The notes below the pieces were generated by a model. The model was given only the letters and a program-made list of their open reading frames with translations. It was not told where the DNA came from and ran no database searches. Below, piece by piece: positions 23,279 through 31,634 of a stretch of DNA of 38,346 bases; position 1 is the stretch's first letter; every line of letters begins with the position of its first letter. The DNA lies in the IMG/VR virus record IMGVR_UViG_3300050821_023987, positions 1 to 38,346 of that record. The stretch is one strand, 5' to 3'. The stretch comes from a virus. The position numbers and the translations under genes are program-made.

Positions 23279-23986
23279 TTACCGGGGTATCCTGAACGAT
23301 CTGTAACTTGACAACAGCGAACACAGAGTCATGTGAACTTCGCTGGTCGGCTCGACCGTCACCACGCTGCGGTTCTCATAGAAGTGTCCAGCTAGGAACA
23401 TCACTGCCAGCTTTAACTTGGACGGAACCTTATCTGCTGTAGCGCCGTAGCCAGCCGTGTAGTTGATCTGAATGCAATCCTGTCGGCGGTCGGTGAGTGG
23501 CCACGCGCTGCCAACCTTCAGTGTGATTTTGTTGCAGGTCACTGTGTAGTTCGACGGATCAAACGTCTGCAAGACGCCGTTCGCGTCGTTGTACGTTACG
23601 ACTGGAACAACCAGCGGGCTCACGCTCGACTGCACAGGGCGTCTCACCAACTCGATTGAATCTTTCGTCGGAAATCCATACCACCACCAAGGAGCCTGAT
23701 CGTAGGCGTAACCGAGTTGGTAGTTGTACATCTGTCGCGGGTCGGCTTGTCCGGGGAAGAAGTCGAATGTGAGTAGGACGCCCTCCGTAATCATTGCGGT
23801 CGCGGCAAGTTGCTCGACCTGATCGGATGCGGCTTCGATAAAGGTCTGAAGGAGCGTGTAATCCGGGTTGAGCACGAGCGGCGAGGTGCTGGTGTACTGC
23901 TCGGGCAAGTCAAACCGAGCGAACGAAGCAAGGTCGGCGGGCGTGATAACCGGGTTGAGGCGCTGCGTTGTGATTTGCTCGAACAC
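23279..23986 (-). CDS. Head-tail connector protein (gp6/phiE125 gp8-like)
   Basis: 235 residues. Helical N-terminus (FIEAASDQVEQLAATAMITEGVLLTFD) and beta part (FPTKDSIELVRRPVQSSVSPLVVPVVTYNDANGVLQTFDPSNYTVTC..., INYTAGYGATADKVPSKLKLAVMFLAGHFYENRS) match the gp6-like connector family that binds the portal. It is two to five bases from its neighbours, downstream of the prohead protease. The usual family length is about 190-200, so there is a modest insertion. Confidence 0.85.
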   Translation of the reverse strand: MFEQITTQRLNPVITPADLASFARFDLPEQYTSTSPLVLNPDYTLLQTFIEAASDQVEQLAATAMITEGVLLTFDFFPGQADPRQMYNYQLGYAYDQAPWWWYGFPTKDSIELVRRPVQSSVSPLVVPVVTYNDANGVLQTFDPSNYTVTCNKITLKVGSAWPLTDRRQDCIQINYTAGYGATADKVPSKLKLAVMFLAGHFYENRSVVTVEPTSEVHMTLCSLLSSYRSFRIPR

Positions 23987-24712
23987 TTAGTTGCTCCTCT
24001 TGAGAATCTCCAAACGCTTTTTCAATATGGGAAGCAGAACGTCTTCGGTGTAATCCGCCGATGGCGGCTCAACTTCCGCCACAACCTTCAGTGCCTCGGG
24101 TGTGTTTTTGAACAACGACAGATTGAAGGAGTTAGAAACCGCCTTCGCTTGATCGGACACGCTGGTCGCAAATCCCTGAGCAACCGCCTCTTCAGGATTC
24201 ATCCACGTCTCGGCTTCCATCAGCGCGAGCACGGCGTCTTTCGACATGCCCGTCTTGGCGACGTAAATGTCGGCGGCGCTGGCGGAAACGGAGTCGAGTG
24301 TCTCGGCCATTTTCCGCATGTCATCCGAAAACCCCGCCGCCATTGCCATTGCGCGGTGGATCATAAGCTGGGTTCCGAGTTGCATGGTGATCGTGTCGCC
24401 CGCCATTGCGATAAGCGAGGCCGCTGAGGCCGCCATGCCGACCACGTTGACGTTTACGGGCACGCCACAAGCCTTGAGGACGTTGTAAATCGCTACGCCG
24501 TCAAAAAGCGAACCGCCGGGCGAGTTGATGTTCACCGCAACGCTGGAGAATTTCCCAGCAGCCTTGATTGCATCGGACACGGAGGACGCCGTGATGCCGT
24601 CGCCGAAGAAGTCAGCGCCGATTGCGTCATAAATATCAAGCTCAAGCGCGCCAGCGTTCGCCTTCGCGGTGAATGCCGTGGTGCCTTGCTTGCCGTTTCG
24701 TAAAGTGAACAT
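23987..24712 (-). CDS. ClpP-like prohead maturation protease
   Basis: 241 residues of S14 fold that cleaves head proteins during capsid maturation. NINSPGGSLFDGVAIYNVLKA (61-81) carries the oxyanion glycines, GMAASAASLIAMAGD has the nucleophile Ser96, and MIHRAMA has His119. A C-terminal helix (WMNPEEAVAQGFATSV) is a known feature of ClpP-related phage proteases. It directly follows the portal gene and precedes the connector. The HK97-family order portal-protease is retained, but the capsid gene is missing from here and lies upstream of the terminase. Confidence 0.92.
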   Translation of the reverse strand: MFTLRNGKQGTTAFTAKANAGALELDIYDAIGADFFGDGITASSVSDAIKAAGKFSSVAVNINSPGGSLFDGVAIYNVLKACGVPVNVNVVGMAASAASLIAMAGDTITMQLGTQLMIHRAMAMAAGFSDDMRKMAETLDSVSASAADIYVAKTGMSKDAVLALMEAETWMNPEEAVAQGFATSVSDQAKAVSNSFNLSLFKNTPEALKVVAEVEPPSADYTEDVLLPILKKRLEILKRSN

Positions 24713-24714
24713 TG

Positions 24715-26280
24715 TTAGTCTCCCTGTACCAGTGCGATAAGCGCAGCGCGAGCGGCGTCATCTGTGATGGTGCCGTCCTTGCGCTTCGTGCAAAACTCTT
24801 CGGCCCGCTCCAGCGTGATGCTCAGAACGTCGGCCACAAACTTTGCGTCGATACCGCCCTTTGCTTCTTTTCTCGTCACGCGCTCCGCAAGGTTGTTGGC
24901 GACGGCCAGCAATCTGTTCTTAACCTTGGTGTCGGTCGGCTTGGCTACCGGCTTCTCCGTCGTGTCATCGGCGGGAGCGTCTGCGGGCGGTTTCTGTCCG
25001 GGAATGAACATCTCGCCGGACTCTGGGTCAAACACACCGGAGTTAGCTGGGAAGAACATCTTGTCCCATCCATCAACCGTGTCAATGTCCTCGTTGACTC
25101 TTGCTTCATTGCCGGACAACTGGCCGCTGCGAATCTGGATCTCGTAAGTTTCGGCGCGCTCGCGCAGTGAACCGCGCAGAATGATGCTGGCGTCGTGCTT
25201 TGCGTAGAGCGTTGCACGATCTTTCGGCGCGATTAAGTCGCGCATGATGGTCTGTTCGAGCGAAACGCAAAACGGAAGTAGCGAAGTGTTGTAATATTCG
25301 TCGAGGAAGGCAGAGCTGGATGCGTAAGTCGAGTTCTGTGCGCCCATTCCCAGCTTCACAAGCAACGGCGCGCCGCCGAGTAGGCGAATGACTTCTTCAG
25401 CGTTCCACTTTCTGGATTCGAGCAACTGCGACTCTTGCGCGTTGAACGTCATCTTCTCCCACTTCAAACCACCGGGTAGGAACGTGAACTTGCCCGCGTT
25501 CTGCGAGCCAGAGAAGTCTTTCTTGAGACGGTCAACGACGTTCTGCGCCTGATCCTCTTGAATCTGCAACTCTGGCGGTGTCGTGATGAACCCGCCCATG
25601 CCGAGCCCGTTCGCAAACTGTCGGCCTGCTGTTTCTTCTGCGGCCATCAAGACGCTGAGCGCCTCTTTTGCGAGCGCGGTGATGGCGCTGCCTTCGATGC
25701 CGCTGCCTTCAATGTTGGTGCTTGTGGTGTGCCAAAGTTCATTCTGCTCAAAGCGCCGCAGGTTTCCTTGGCCGTCGCTGTAGACCCAATACAACACCGG
25801 CTTGCCGGGCGTTGACGTGTCCCATTTCTGAGTCATGTGCCACGCATTCAGGGGATTCAGCGCAAGTACGGTGCCCGCTTGGTTGCGGATGATCTGGCAG
25901 AAACAGTTCGACGCCATGATGAGCTGCGACGCGAGAAACCATCGCATCTGGTAAGAGGTCTGCCACGCATTGGGGCAATCCTTCAGCAAAGTGTAGAGCG
26001 GGTTGGTGACCGCGCTCTGCGTTCGAACGCGACCAGCAACATCGGTTCGTGAGCGCAAGACCAACGGCATTTTCGCAATATCGTTTGACAGCATCTTCAC
26101 GCCCGAAAGGAAAGACGCGACGCGGACCGCCGTAGCGCGAGTAACTACCTTTCCACTTGCGGTTGGAAACCCTATAAGGCTCTGGATAAAGTCCGCGCTG
26201 GGATTCGCAAGGGTGGAAACACCACCGTCGTTCGTAATCGCGGCCCATGCCGCTTTTAGATTTGCAAGTTTGAATGACAT
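24715..26280 (-). CDS. Portal protein, HK97 family
   Basis: 521 residues. Family segments are visible in order: VRVASFLSGVKMLSNDIAKMPLVLRSR, NPLYTLLKDCPNAWQTSYQMRWFLASQLIMASNCFCQIIRN, LNPLNAWHM, FEQNELWHTTST, KEALSVLMAAEETAGRQFANG, and ESRKWNAEEVIRLLGGAP with the ENDAR-like tail of the core. It forms the dodecameric DNA gate at one capsid vertex. The C-terminal 80 residues (KPPADAPADDTTEKPVAKPTDTKVK) are acidic and disordered, then helical. Length is normal to slightly long. Confidence 0.92.
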   Translation of the reverse strand: MSFKLANLKAAWAAITNDGGVSTLANPSADFIQSLIGFPTASGKVVTRATAVRVASFLSGVKMLSNDIAKMPLVLRSRTDVAGRVRTQSAVTNPLYTLLKDCPNAWQTSYQMRWFLASQLIMASNCFCQIIRNQAGTVLALNPLNAWHMTQKWDTSTPGKPVLYWVYSDGQGNLRRFEQNELWHTTSTNIEGSGIEGSAITALAKEALSVLMAAEETAGRQFANGLGMGGFITTPPELQIQEDQAQNVVDRLKKDFSGSQNAGKFTFLPGGLKWEKMTFNAQESQLLESRKWNAEEVIRLLGGAPLLVKLGMGAQNSTYASSSAFLDEYYNTSLLPFCVSLEQTIMRDLIAPKDRATLYAKHDASIILRGSLRERAETYEIQIRSGQLSGNEARVNEDIDTVDGWDKMFFPANSGVFDPESGEMFIPGQKPPADAPADDTTEKPVAKPTDTKVKNRLLAVANNLAERVTRKEAKGGIDAKFVADVLSITLERAEEFCTKRKDGTITDDAARAALIALVQGD

Positions 26281-26323
26281 TCAAGTCCCTTCCTACTATC
26301 AGTAGGGTGTTACGCGGATAGAG

Positions 26324-26419
26324 TTACCGACCAACAATCAAGATAACAACCGCACCGATGATGACAACGGCACCAAATACTTTGTAGCCCCAACCCAACT
26401 CAGTCCAAAAGCCCTTCAT
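26324..26419 (-). CDS. 31-residue single-helix membrane protein
   Basis: Between portal and large terminase genes, too short for standard gene calling. A strong ribosome site AGGAG sits 7 bases before ATG 26419. The product starts MKGFWTELGWGYKVFGA and continues with a hydrophobic span VVIIGAVVILIVG ending in Arg, stop at 26324. One transmembrane helix, N-terminus probably outside by the charges at the end, which I cannot fix. Possible roles: small holin-like or superinfection protein, or co-translated membrane anchor. Similar tiny hydrophobic ORFs are frequent in phage genomes but rarely annotated. Confidence 0.6.
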   Translation of the reverse strand: MKGFWTELGWGYKVFGAVVIIGAVVILIVGR

Positions 26420-26510
26420 TGTTCTCTCCTTGACGCCGCTCGACGTTGTAGCCGAGTTTGCTCAAAATGCTGTTCTCAGACCCTCACCATCACACTGCCG
26501 TGTTACGACC

Positions 26511-28238
26511 TTACTTGCTCTGGACCATGAAGAAATTCAACTTCTTTTTCTGATTTTCCGGGTCCGTCGCCCGAGCCAGCGCCATAATCATTGACGCGGG
26601 TCCGTCTATCTTTTCTCGCTTTGAATCACGGTCGGGCTTGATGAATTTCGTGCCAGACTGCGTGTTCCATCGAAGATTGCTAACCTGCCAACGCATTACA
26701 GGGTCGGCGTCGTGTGTGAACTCGCACCTAAGAATCTTTCTTGTCCACTCTTGGCACGGGCCGTTCATGCGAATATGACTCTGCGGGAACGACACAAACT
26801 TTTGCATCGGAAATCCTGCTTCGCCGAGCATCCTTATAAGTTCCGACGACCACGCGTCGTCATAAGCGAGCTCGACAAGATCAAAGGTCTTGTTGATCTC
26901 GATGATGGCGTCCGAAATGAAACGGACGTCTGTCAGATTTCCTTCGGTCAAGGTGATGAAGCCCTTTTCCGACCAAACGTCGTAGGGAACACGATCTTTC
27001 TTCACACGAGCTTCGACGTTGTCCTTCGGGCACCAAAAATAAGGAATCACTCGCCACTTTTCACTCGACTTAGCTGGCGGAAACAGCAGTACAAGCGATG
27101 ATGTGTCCAACTTAGGAGCCAAATCGACGCCCGCGAAGCACCGGCGTCCCTTCAATTCCGCGAGTGATTCACGTCGCAAACGCACCGGGTCCGGATGTTG
27201 TTCAACCGGTTCGCGGCTGCAAGCGTCCCATTTGCCCAACTCTATGGCGGGATTCTCCGCCTCACTCGACCAAAGGTTGAGGCAGAAGCGCTTGAACTCG
27301 CCTATTGCTGTGGGTTTTCCTTCGGCTTCGTGGAATTCTTTTTGGATGGTGTCAAGATCGAAGAGACAACCGAGCGACGGGTTTGCTTTTATCCAGTTGT
27401 TTTCATCCTTCCAGTCGTCATTGTCATCCATCGAAAAAATGAAGGGACAAAACTCGTCGTCAATGACGTGGCCGTCTAAAACTTTCGTTCCGTACTCTCG
27501 CTCGGCATAACAGAGCGACGTTCCGCCCGCCGATGACCCGGCGGTTGTGATTTCGAACATCAGCGGCTGCTTGCGTGTGCGACCGCCGTACCGAAGGACG
27601 GAATAAATACCTGCGCCAACCTTCCAGCGGTGAAGCTCGTCCAAACACGCGAACGATACGACCGCGCCGTCTTCAGAATCGCCGTCACGCGACATCGCGC
27701 TAAGGCGTGATCCCGTTTCGGGAAGGTACAGCGCCAAGATTGGCTCGTTACCGGACTGCTTGATGGCCGACTTCAGTTCAGGATGGCGATTCCGCATCGC
27801 CACGGCTTCCTTGAAACAGATCCCAGCCTGCTTGCGAGTCGTTGCGGCAACGAAACACCGGGCCGATTGCTCGCCGTCAGCGATGAGATGGTAGAGACAA
27901 AGTGCCGCGACGAACGCGGTTTTTCCGTTTTTCTTGGCGACTTCTAAGTACGCCCGGCGGAACCTGCGCGAACCGTCAGCGCGCTTCCAGCCATAAAGGA
28001 TGAACAGGACTGCGTGCTGCCAGCCCATCAAAACCATCGGCTCCTCTTGGTTAGGAGGAGTGCAGAAGGTCTCGATGAACTCTGCGACACGCTCACCGGC
28101 GTCCGGATCAAAATAAAGACCACGTTCCGCCCCTGTTTTGAGGTCAGATACGTGGCGCTGTATTGCCTTCTTGATCCACGAGCCCGCAGTTTGCTTGCCG
28201 GATAGAACGTCATTTATGTACTGCTGAGCTTTTGACAA
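26511..28238 (-). CDS. terL: Terminase large subunit
   Basis: 575 residues; packages DNA into the capsid using ATP and cuts the concatemer. Walker A-like KKNGKT (102-107), Walker B FACLDELHRW with Asp200-Glu201, the C-terminal nuclease starting at FAGVDLAPKLD (Asp372), and DDAWSS near residue 460. It starts with TTG at 28238: the sequence AGGGAGGGGATAAG immediately precedes it, a very strong ribosome site with good spacing. Length agrees with HK97-type terminases. Placed after the capsid gene, which is not the usual order. Confidence 0.93.
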   Translation of the reverse strand: MSKAQQYINDVLSGKQTAGSWIKKAIQRHVSDLKTGAERGLYFDPDAGERVAEFIETFCTPPNQEEPMVLMGWQHAVLFILYGWKRADGSRRFRRAYLEVAKKNGKTAFVAALCLYHLIADGEQSARCFVAATTRKQAGICFKEAVAMRNRHPELKSAIKQSGNEPILALYLPETGSRLSAMSRDGDSEDGAVVSFACLDELHRWKVGAGIYSVLRYGGRTRKQPLMFEITTAGSSAGGTSLCYAEREYGTKVLDGHVIDDEFCPFIFSMDDNDDWKDENNWIKANPSLGCLFDLDTIQKEFHEAEGKPTAIGEFKRFCLNLWSSEAENPAIELGKWDACSREPVEQHPDPVRLRRESLAELKGRRCFAGVDLAPKLDTSSLVLLFPPAKSSEKWRVIPYFWCPKDNVEARVKKDRVPYDVWSEKGFITLTEGNLTDVRFISDAIIEINKTFDLVELAYDDAWSSELIRMLGEAGFPMQKFVSFPQSHIRMNGPCQEWTRKILRCEFTHDADPVMRWQVSNLRWNTQSGTKFIKPDRDSKREKIDGPASMIMALARATDPENQKKKLNFFMVQSK

Positions 28239-28243
28239 CTTAT

Positions 28244-28294
28244 CCCCTCCCTAAAAGGGTTGAGGGAGGAGCGTTTAGGGCACTCCTCCCTCAA
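28244..28294 (-). promoter_or_regulatory. Hairpin/pseudoknot candidate between capsid and terL
   Basis: Minus strand: a perfect 12-bp stem (28294-28283 with 28271-28260) and an 11-base loop (28282-28272). The loop base run CCCTAAA (28280-28274) is complementary over 7 bases to TTTAGGG (28255-28249), which includes the start of the ribosome site for terL. A further alternative pairing of CCTCCC in the 3' arm with GGGAGG of the ribosome site is possible. It could act as partial terminator, mRNA stabiliser or translational switch. No long T tract follows. Confidence 0.65.
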
Positions 28295-28327
28295 TACTGT
28301 TGAGCAAACAACTAAGGCCGGTTAGCC

Positions 28328-29506
28328 TTAGCCGTTCACGTTCCAAATCTGAACCGCTTCAGCAACGCGAACGCGCTGGTCAGTTCTGCGGAAACCAAGC
28401 ACCTGAATCACGCCGTCCAGAGCGCTGACTTGGTCGAGCACCTTGATGCTGACAGCGTTTCCACCACGGTCGCCGATTGTGGCGCACGTTTTGAAATCAC
28501 CGAAAGCAATAGCGCCGGTTACCGAGGGGCTCGCGGCATACACAGGCATCTGCGAGCTGTACTGGACCGGATACCCGTGCAGGTAATCCTGTTGTCCAAC
28601 CGTGGTCCAGTACACTTGGAACTGGCTGGCAGCAATCTGAGCTTTGCGGAATGCAATGCCCGTCTTGCGATGCATCAGGAACGATGCGTTGTCGTAATAA
28701 GCCGCAGGCAGGTCGCCGATGAAATCCAGCGACGCGCTGGCAGACAGAGCAGCGGTCAAAGCAGACGTCGCGCCGTTGAGAATTCCCATCGGTTCGCCGG
28801 AGCCAGAGCCGTTGATGAACTTCGTTTCTTCGTAGTTCTGAATGCCGCGAAGAATGTCAGCGTTCAGGAAAGCCTGAAGCGCGGGCACGTCTTGCGCCAA
28901 CTCGAACGACACGGGAACAACCGCGCCCGCCATGTAAGCGGACAGGGTTACCTGTGTGAAGGTCGGGGCCGTTCCACCGAAAGCGTTTTGGATGGTGGTG
29001 GACTCGGACTTCGCAACAGCAGCCGTCTTGCTGAGCTGAGCGGGCAGCTTGATGTCGTTCGTGGTCGGGATGACCAGAGCGAGCTTACGCATCGCGCTTT
29101 CGTAGGCAGCCAACGGCACGATTTCGCCATCGACCGTCACGGGAACCAGATAACCGCCGTTTGCGCTCGAACCCTCGTTCAGGTTCGCGGTGTTCTGGAA
29201 GTCGCGCTTGCCGAACATGCTCCAGAACGCGTCCAAATACTCGGCGCTGAACTGTTTCTTGCCGGACTTGGTTACTTTCGGAACAAATGCTTCGCTGGTC
29301 GGAAGAGCAACAGCCTTCTTACCGGCTTCGATGGCGCTCATGCGAGCAAGCGTCACGTCGATTTCGTTGATGCGGTTGGTAGCGTTGGCGAAAGAAGTTT
29401 CCTGATCCGCCGTCAGCTTGGTTTTGCTTTCCTGACAGGAGTTCAAAATCGCTTCCTGCGCGGTCAGCAATGTGGACTTCTCAGAATTCAATACTTGCGT
29501 GTTCAT
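28328..29506 (-). CDS. Major capsid protein, HK97 family
   Basis: 392 residues from ATG 29506 with AAGGAT upstream; an in-frame GTG at 29533 would add nine. The first about 100 residues form a charged coiled-coil scaffolding (delta) domain (LTAQEAILNS, TKLTADQETSFANATNRINEIDVTLARM). Then the HK97 core: NEGSSANGGYLVPVTVDGEIV, PTTNDIKLPAQLSKTAAV, GSGSGEPMGILN, IQNYEETKFING, and KTGIAFRKAQ near the end. The prohead protease probably removes the N-terminal domain. It lies between the small and large terminase genes, with hairpins on both sides. Confidence 0.93.
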   Translation of the reverse strand: MNTQVLNSEKSTLLTAQEAILNSCQESKTKLTADQETSFANATNRINEIDVTLARMSAIEAGKKAVALPTSEAFVPKVTKSGKKQFSAEYLDAFWSMFGKRDFQNTANLNEGSSANGGYLVPVTVDGEIVPLAAYESAMRKLALVIPTTNDIKLPAQLSKTAAVAKSESTTIQNAFGGTAPTFTQVTLSAYMAGAVVPVSFELAQDVPALQAFLNADILRGIQNYEETKFINGSGSGEPMGILNGATSALTAALSASASLDFIGDLPAAYYDNASFLMHRKTGIAFRKAQIAASQFQVYWTTVGQQDYLHGYPVQYSSQMPVYAASPSVTGAIAFGDFKTCATIGDRGGNAVSIKVLDQVSALDGVIQVLGFRRTDQRVRVAEAVQIWNVNG

Positions 29507-29653
29507 GGTGATCCTTGGGTGTTGCGATGTCACCGGAGTACGTTCGAAGGAACGCGGAAAGGTGCAGGTGCCCCAGACGCAGAACTCGATGGAGTCGGCG
29601 GCGCAAGGCTTCGCAATGTCCCAGATCGGTGTGACGACCTTGAGGAAACACTT

Positions 29654-29691
29654 ACGCCGCTGCTTTTACGCACATACTCATGCAGCGGCGT
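29654..29691 (-). promoter_or_regulatory. 10-bp perfect hairpin upstream of capsid gene
   Basis: ACGCCGCTGC (29654-29663) pairs with GCAGCGGCGT (29682-29691), with an 18-base loop. It lies directly after the small terminase stop (29695-29697) and 148 bases before the capsid start. It has no T tract on the minus strand and may protect the capsid mRNA or act as a pause. A 9-codon ORF (MSMCVKAAA) begins in the loop; probably chance. Confidence 0.6.
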
Positions 29692-29694
29692 GAC

Positions 29695-30135
29695 TTAGTT
29701 AACAGTTAGCGGATCAACGGGCGCGGGTTGTTGATCGGAAGGATGTGCGGTTCTGCCTTTGTTTAAGAAATCCGTCAGGGAATTCTTGGGCTTTGCATCA
29801 ACAAAAACCTTGCTGCGGTCGCTCGGAGTCATAGCGAAGCGGCCATACAGCGCGATAAGCTGGCCACGCTCTGCCGGAAGTATCAACCCCGAGCGCTCGC
29901 GTGCTTTCAGGAGAACAAGCGACTCGAAAGAATCGCGGTCCGAGCGCTTGGCAACACCCGGCAGAAGTCTGCGTCGGATCTCGTTCCACAATTCCTGCTC
30001 GGTTTCCGACAAATGTTCTGGCGGCTTTCCGAGCGGTCTATCGGTGGTAGGTTCGTTCGGTCTTTTGCGCTCGGGATTTCGTATGAAGGCTCCCTTAGCG
30101 TCCAAGAGGGCTGTTGGTGTTCGCGGTTTAGGCAT
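29695..30135 (-). CDS. terS: Terminase small subunit, P27 family
   Basis: 146 residues, the DNA-recognition subunit of the packaging motor. P27-family signs: N-terminal PKPRTPTALLDAKGAFIRNPERK, then EHLSETEQELWNEIRRRLLPGVAKRSDRDSFESLVLL, a helical oligomerisation region and the short C-terminal low-complexity tail after residue 120. I prefer ATG 30135, with GGAGTG at good spacing, over the upstream TTG at 30168. It precedes the capsid gene instead of terL. Confidence 0.85.
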   Translation of the reverse strand: MPKPRTPTALLDAKGAFIRNPERKRPNEPTTDRPLGKPPEHLSETEQELWNEIRRRLLPGVAKRSDRDSFESLVLLKARERSGLILPAERGQLIALYGRFAMTPSDRSKVFVDAKPKNSLTDFLNKGRTAHPSDQQPAPVDPLTVN

Positions 30136-30555
30136 TAACTCACTCCAAAATAGGCTGTCACACTTCAAAAGACTGGTTTAACGAATCGCAGATACGTGCA
30201 AAAACCGGGCGCGGCGGCCCTTTGCAAGAGCCTCGGTTAAGATCAGAGGCCCCGCCGGGTCGCCTTACCCACGCGCCGAACCCCCCGCGCCGGGCTGCCA
30301 CGCTCTGGATCAGAAAGCTGCTTGCTTATCCGTCTTGCTTATTGCTCGCCCAATCGGCCAAGTAAAGGTTGCTCAGGTCGGCTTCAGGCGTTACCGAACA
30401 GGCACGCAGGTTGATACGTTGTCGAGACTTAGCGATAACTTGGGCCATCAAGTGCCGCATGCTTATTCGCCCACGTTATCGTTACCGTTGTTCCCGTGAG
30501 CGGTTGATGCTTTTGAAGGGCTTTGCTCTGACGTTTTGGTTACGCTCTGGCGTTG
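30136..30555. other. Gap upstream of small terminase; one weak small ORF
   Basis: About 420 bases with GC-rich inverted pieces near 30185-30290 and an AT/GC-mixed right part. A cos or pac site would be expected next to terS, but none can be read. On the minus strand 30460-30326 is an open frame for 44 residues (start MRHLMAQVIAKSRQ), with no good ribosome site; it may be chance. No tRNA is seen. Confidence 0.35.
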
Positions 30556-30945
30556 TCAGTTTACGAACGTTCTCACGACCTGAAGTCGTTGATCGGGTGA
30601 AGCGTGTGCGGCGTCACGCGTTGGCCTAGGTTGGACGATGCATCCTTCGCTGGCTTTGCCCGGCGGTGTTGTGTCGCCGTGAAGGAAGAATCCTCCGCGT
30701 CCTTTCATATCGTTAGCGGCATCTGGTATGAGCGGAATGGCGAAGGCTCCGAGTTGCGAGTGCTCCACGGGCACGCCGAAGGTATAGAGTCCTTCAGGCA
30801 AAGGACCAACGTTCCTGACGCCTTCCATGTCAGGGTTATCAATACCCTCGGGATTCTTGCCGCAGTTCCCGCCAGCGTATCCCTTCGATACGAACCTGCC
30901 ATTTGGATCGTAGAAGCTGCCAGTTGTTATTGCGAATGTCCACAT
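30556..30945 (-). CDS. Tlde1/L,D-transpeptidase-like protein, possible lysis enzyme
   Basis: 129 residues. The motif FFLHGDTTPPGKASEGCIV (87-104) with His89, Ser99 and Cys102 is the catalytic pattern of L,D-transpeptidase and Tlde1/DUF2778 proteins, which act on the peptidoglycan peptide. The N-terminus (TGSFYDPNGRFVSKGYAGG, PLPEGLYTFG) also fits this family: 'GPLPxGxYxI' motif. No signal peptide is seen, so it would need a holin or other export. It lies between the HNH gene and terS, where a lysis enzyme would be unusual but possible. It is the only candidate for cell-wall attack in the window. Confidence 0.6.
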   Translation of the reverse strand: MWTFAITTGSFYDPNGRFVSKGYAGGNCGKNPEGIDNPDMEGVRNVGPLPEGLYTFGVPVEHSQLGAFAIPLIPDAANDMKGRGGFFLHGDTTPPGKASEGCIVQPRPTRDAAHASPDQRLQVVRTFVN

Positions 30946-30949
30946 AGGT

Positions 30950-31348
30950 TTACTCTGCCTTCTTTCTCTTGGCGAATCCCGTCGTTATTGAGGTCTTTTG
31001 CGAGTGACAATCGTGGCAAAGTCCCTGACAACGATTCGGATCATAAAAAGCGTCAGTTCCGAATTGCTCCACGATCTGGCGAGCCTCCAAGGGATCATGG
31101 TCGCAGTCCGTTGATGCCCTGTGCCCGCACTCGCAACAAAGTTGATCTCTTCGGAGCACGATCAATCTTGTGCCCTTAGTCCAGCGCGTCGAGCGATACA
31201 AACTTCTGACGAAATCATCAGCACGATACCTGTCGAATAAACGACGATGTTCTTCAGCGTTGTTCTTCTCCTGATGAGTGGCACAATAACCGTTGGCGAC
31301 GGCGCGGCTGCTGCAATCGCGGCACAAACTTACAGGCGACGATGGCAT
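30950..31348 (-). CDS. HNH endonuclease
   Basis: 132 residues. An N-terminal Cys/His knot (LCRDCSSRAVANGYCATHQ) precedes a HNH domain: LCCECG (71-75), CDHDP with Asp83-His84, NRCQGLCHDCH with Asn105, Cys111, Cys114 and His115. Typical of the phage HNH nucleases coded near the terminase (HK97 gp74-like), which are needed for efficient DNA packaging in several phages. Its ATG overlaps the stop of the 51-residue gene upstream (TAATG). Confidence 0.9.
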   Translation of the reverse strand: MPSSPVSLCRDCSSRAVANGYCATHQEKNNAEEHRRLFDRYRADDFVRSLYRSTRWTKGTRLIVLRRDQLCCECGHRASTDCDHDPLEARQIVEQFGTDAFYDPNRCQGLCHDCHSQKTSITTGFAKRKKAE

Positions 31349-31503
31349 TATTTGCGCCTCTTGGTGGGCTTCGGCACCGGCGGGACATGCGGCGCAAAGG
31401 TCGGCGCTGGTATCCCAGCGGCCACGCGCTCACGTTCTTGGCGCTCCATGCGTGCTTTTAGGCGGTCATCCGCGTCGCCTTCGGTTTGGATTAGTTGTGG
31501 CAT
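31348..31503 (-). CDS. Small hypothetical protein (51 aa)
   Basis: Read directly: ATG 31503, stop 31350-31348. The product begins MPQLIQTEGDADDRLKARME and continues to a proline-rich end (PHVPPVPKPTKRRK). Acidic N-terminal helix, basic tail. Its stop shares bases with the HNH start (TAATG) and its start overlaps the upstream small gene by 13 bases; these overlaps support it as part of the operon. Not recognised. Confidence 0.55.
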   Translation of the reverse strand: MPQLIQTEGDADDRLKARMERQERERVAAGIPAPTFAPHVPPVPKPTKRRK

Positions 31504-31634
31504 TCCTCTGCCTTCAGCTTTTGCTCGACGACGACGCGGATGAATGCCTCGGTAGGAACAAGGGTCCGCAGTTTTCGCTCTGCCAGCTTGACAGCTTGCT
31601 CGTCCGTAAAACGGACGGTGATAGTTTTAGCCAT
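31491..31634 (-). CDS. Small ribbon-helix-helix-like protein (47 aa)
   Basis: Read directly: ATG 31634, stop at 31491. The product starts MAKTITVRFTDEQAVKLAER and continues PTEAFIRVVVEQKLKAEECHN: a short beta strand (TITVRFT) followed by two helices, the arrangement of CopG/Arc-type DNA-binding proteins. Such proteins work as dimers and repress promoters. GAGCAATCAACC precedes the ATG (weak ribosome site). Overlaps the following 51-residue gene. It may control early or late gene expression. Confidence 0.6.
   Translation of the reverse strand: MAKTITVRFTDEQAVKLAERKLRTLVPTEAFIRVVVEQKLKAEECHN

Noticed and set aside
29654-29691. Nine-codon ORF in the hairpin loop as a leader peptide
   Set aside because: No ribosome site and no run of regulatory codons; likely chance.
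28430-29698. A 422-codon plus-strand open frame
   Set aside because: It is antisense to the capsid gene, whose family motifs are clear; the translation is Arg/Gly/His-rich and shows no family features.
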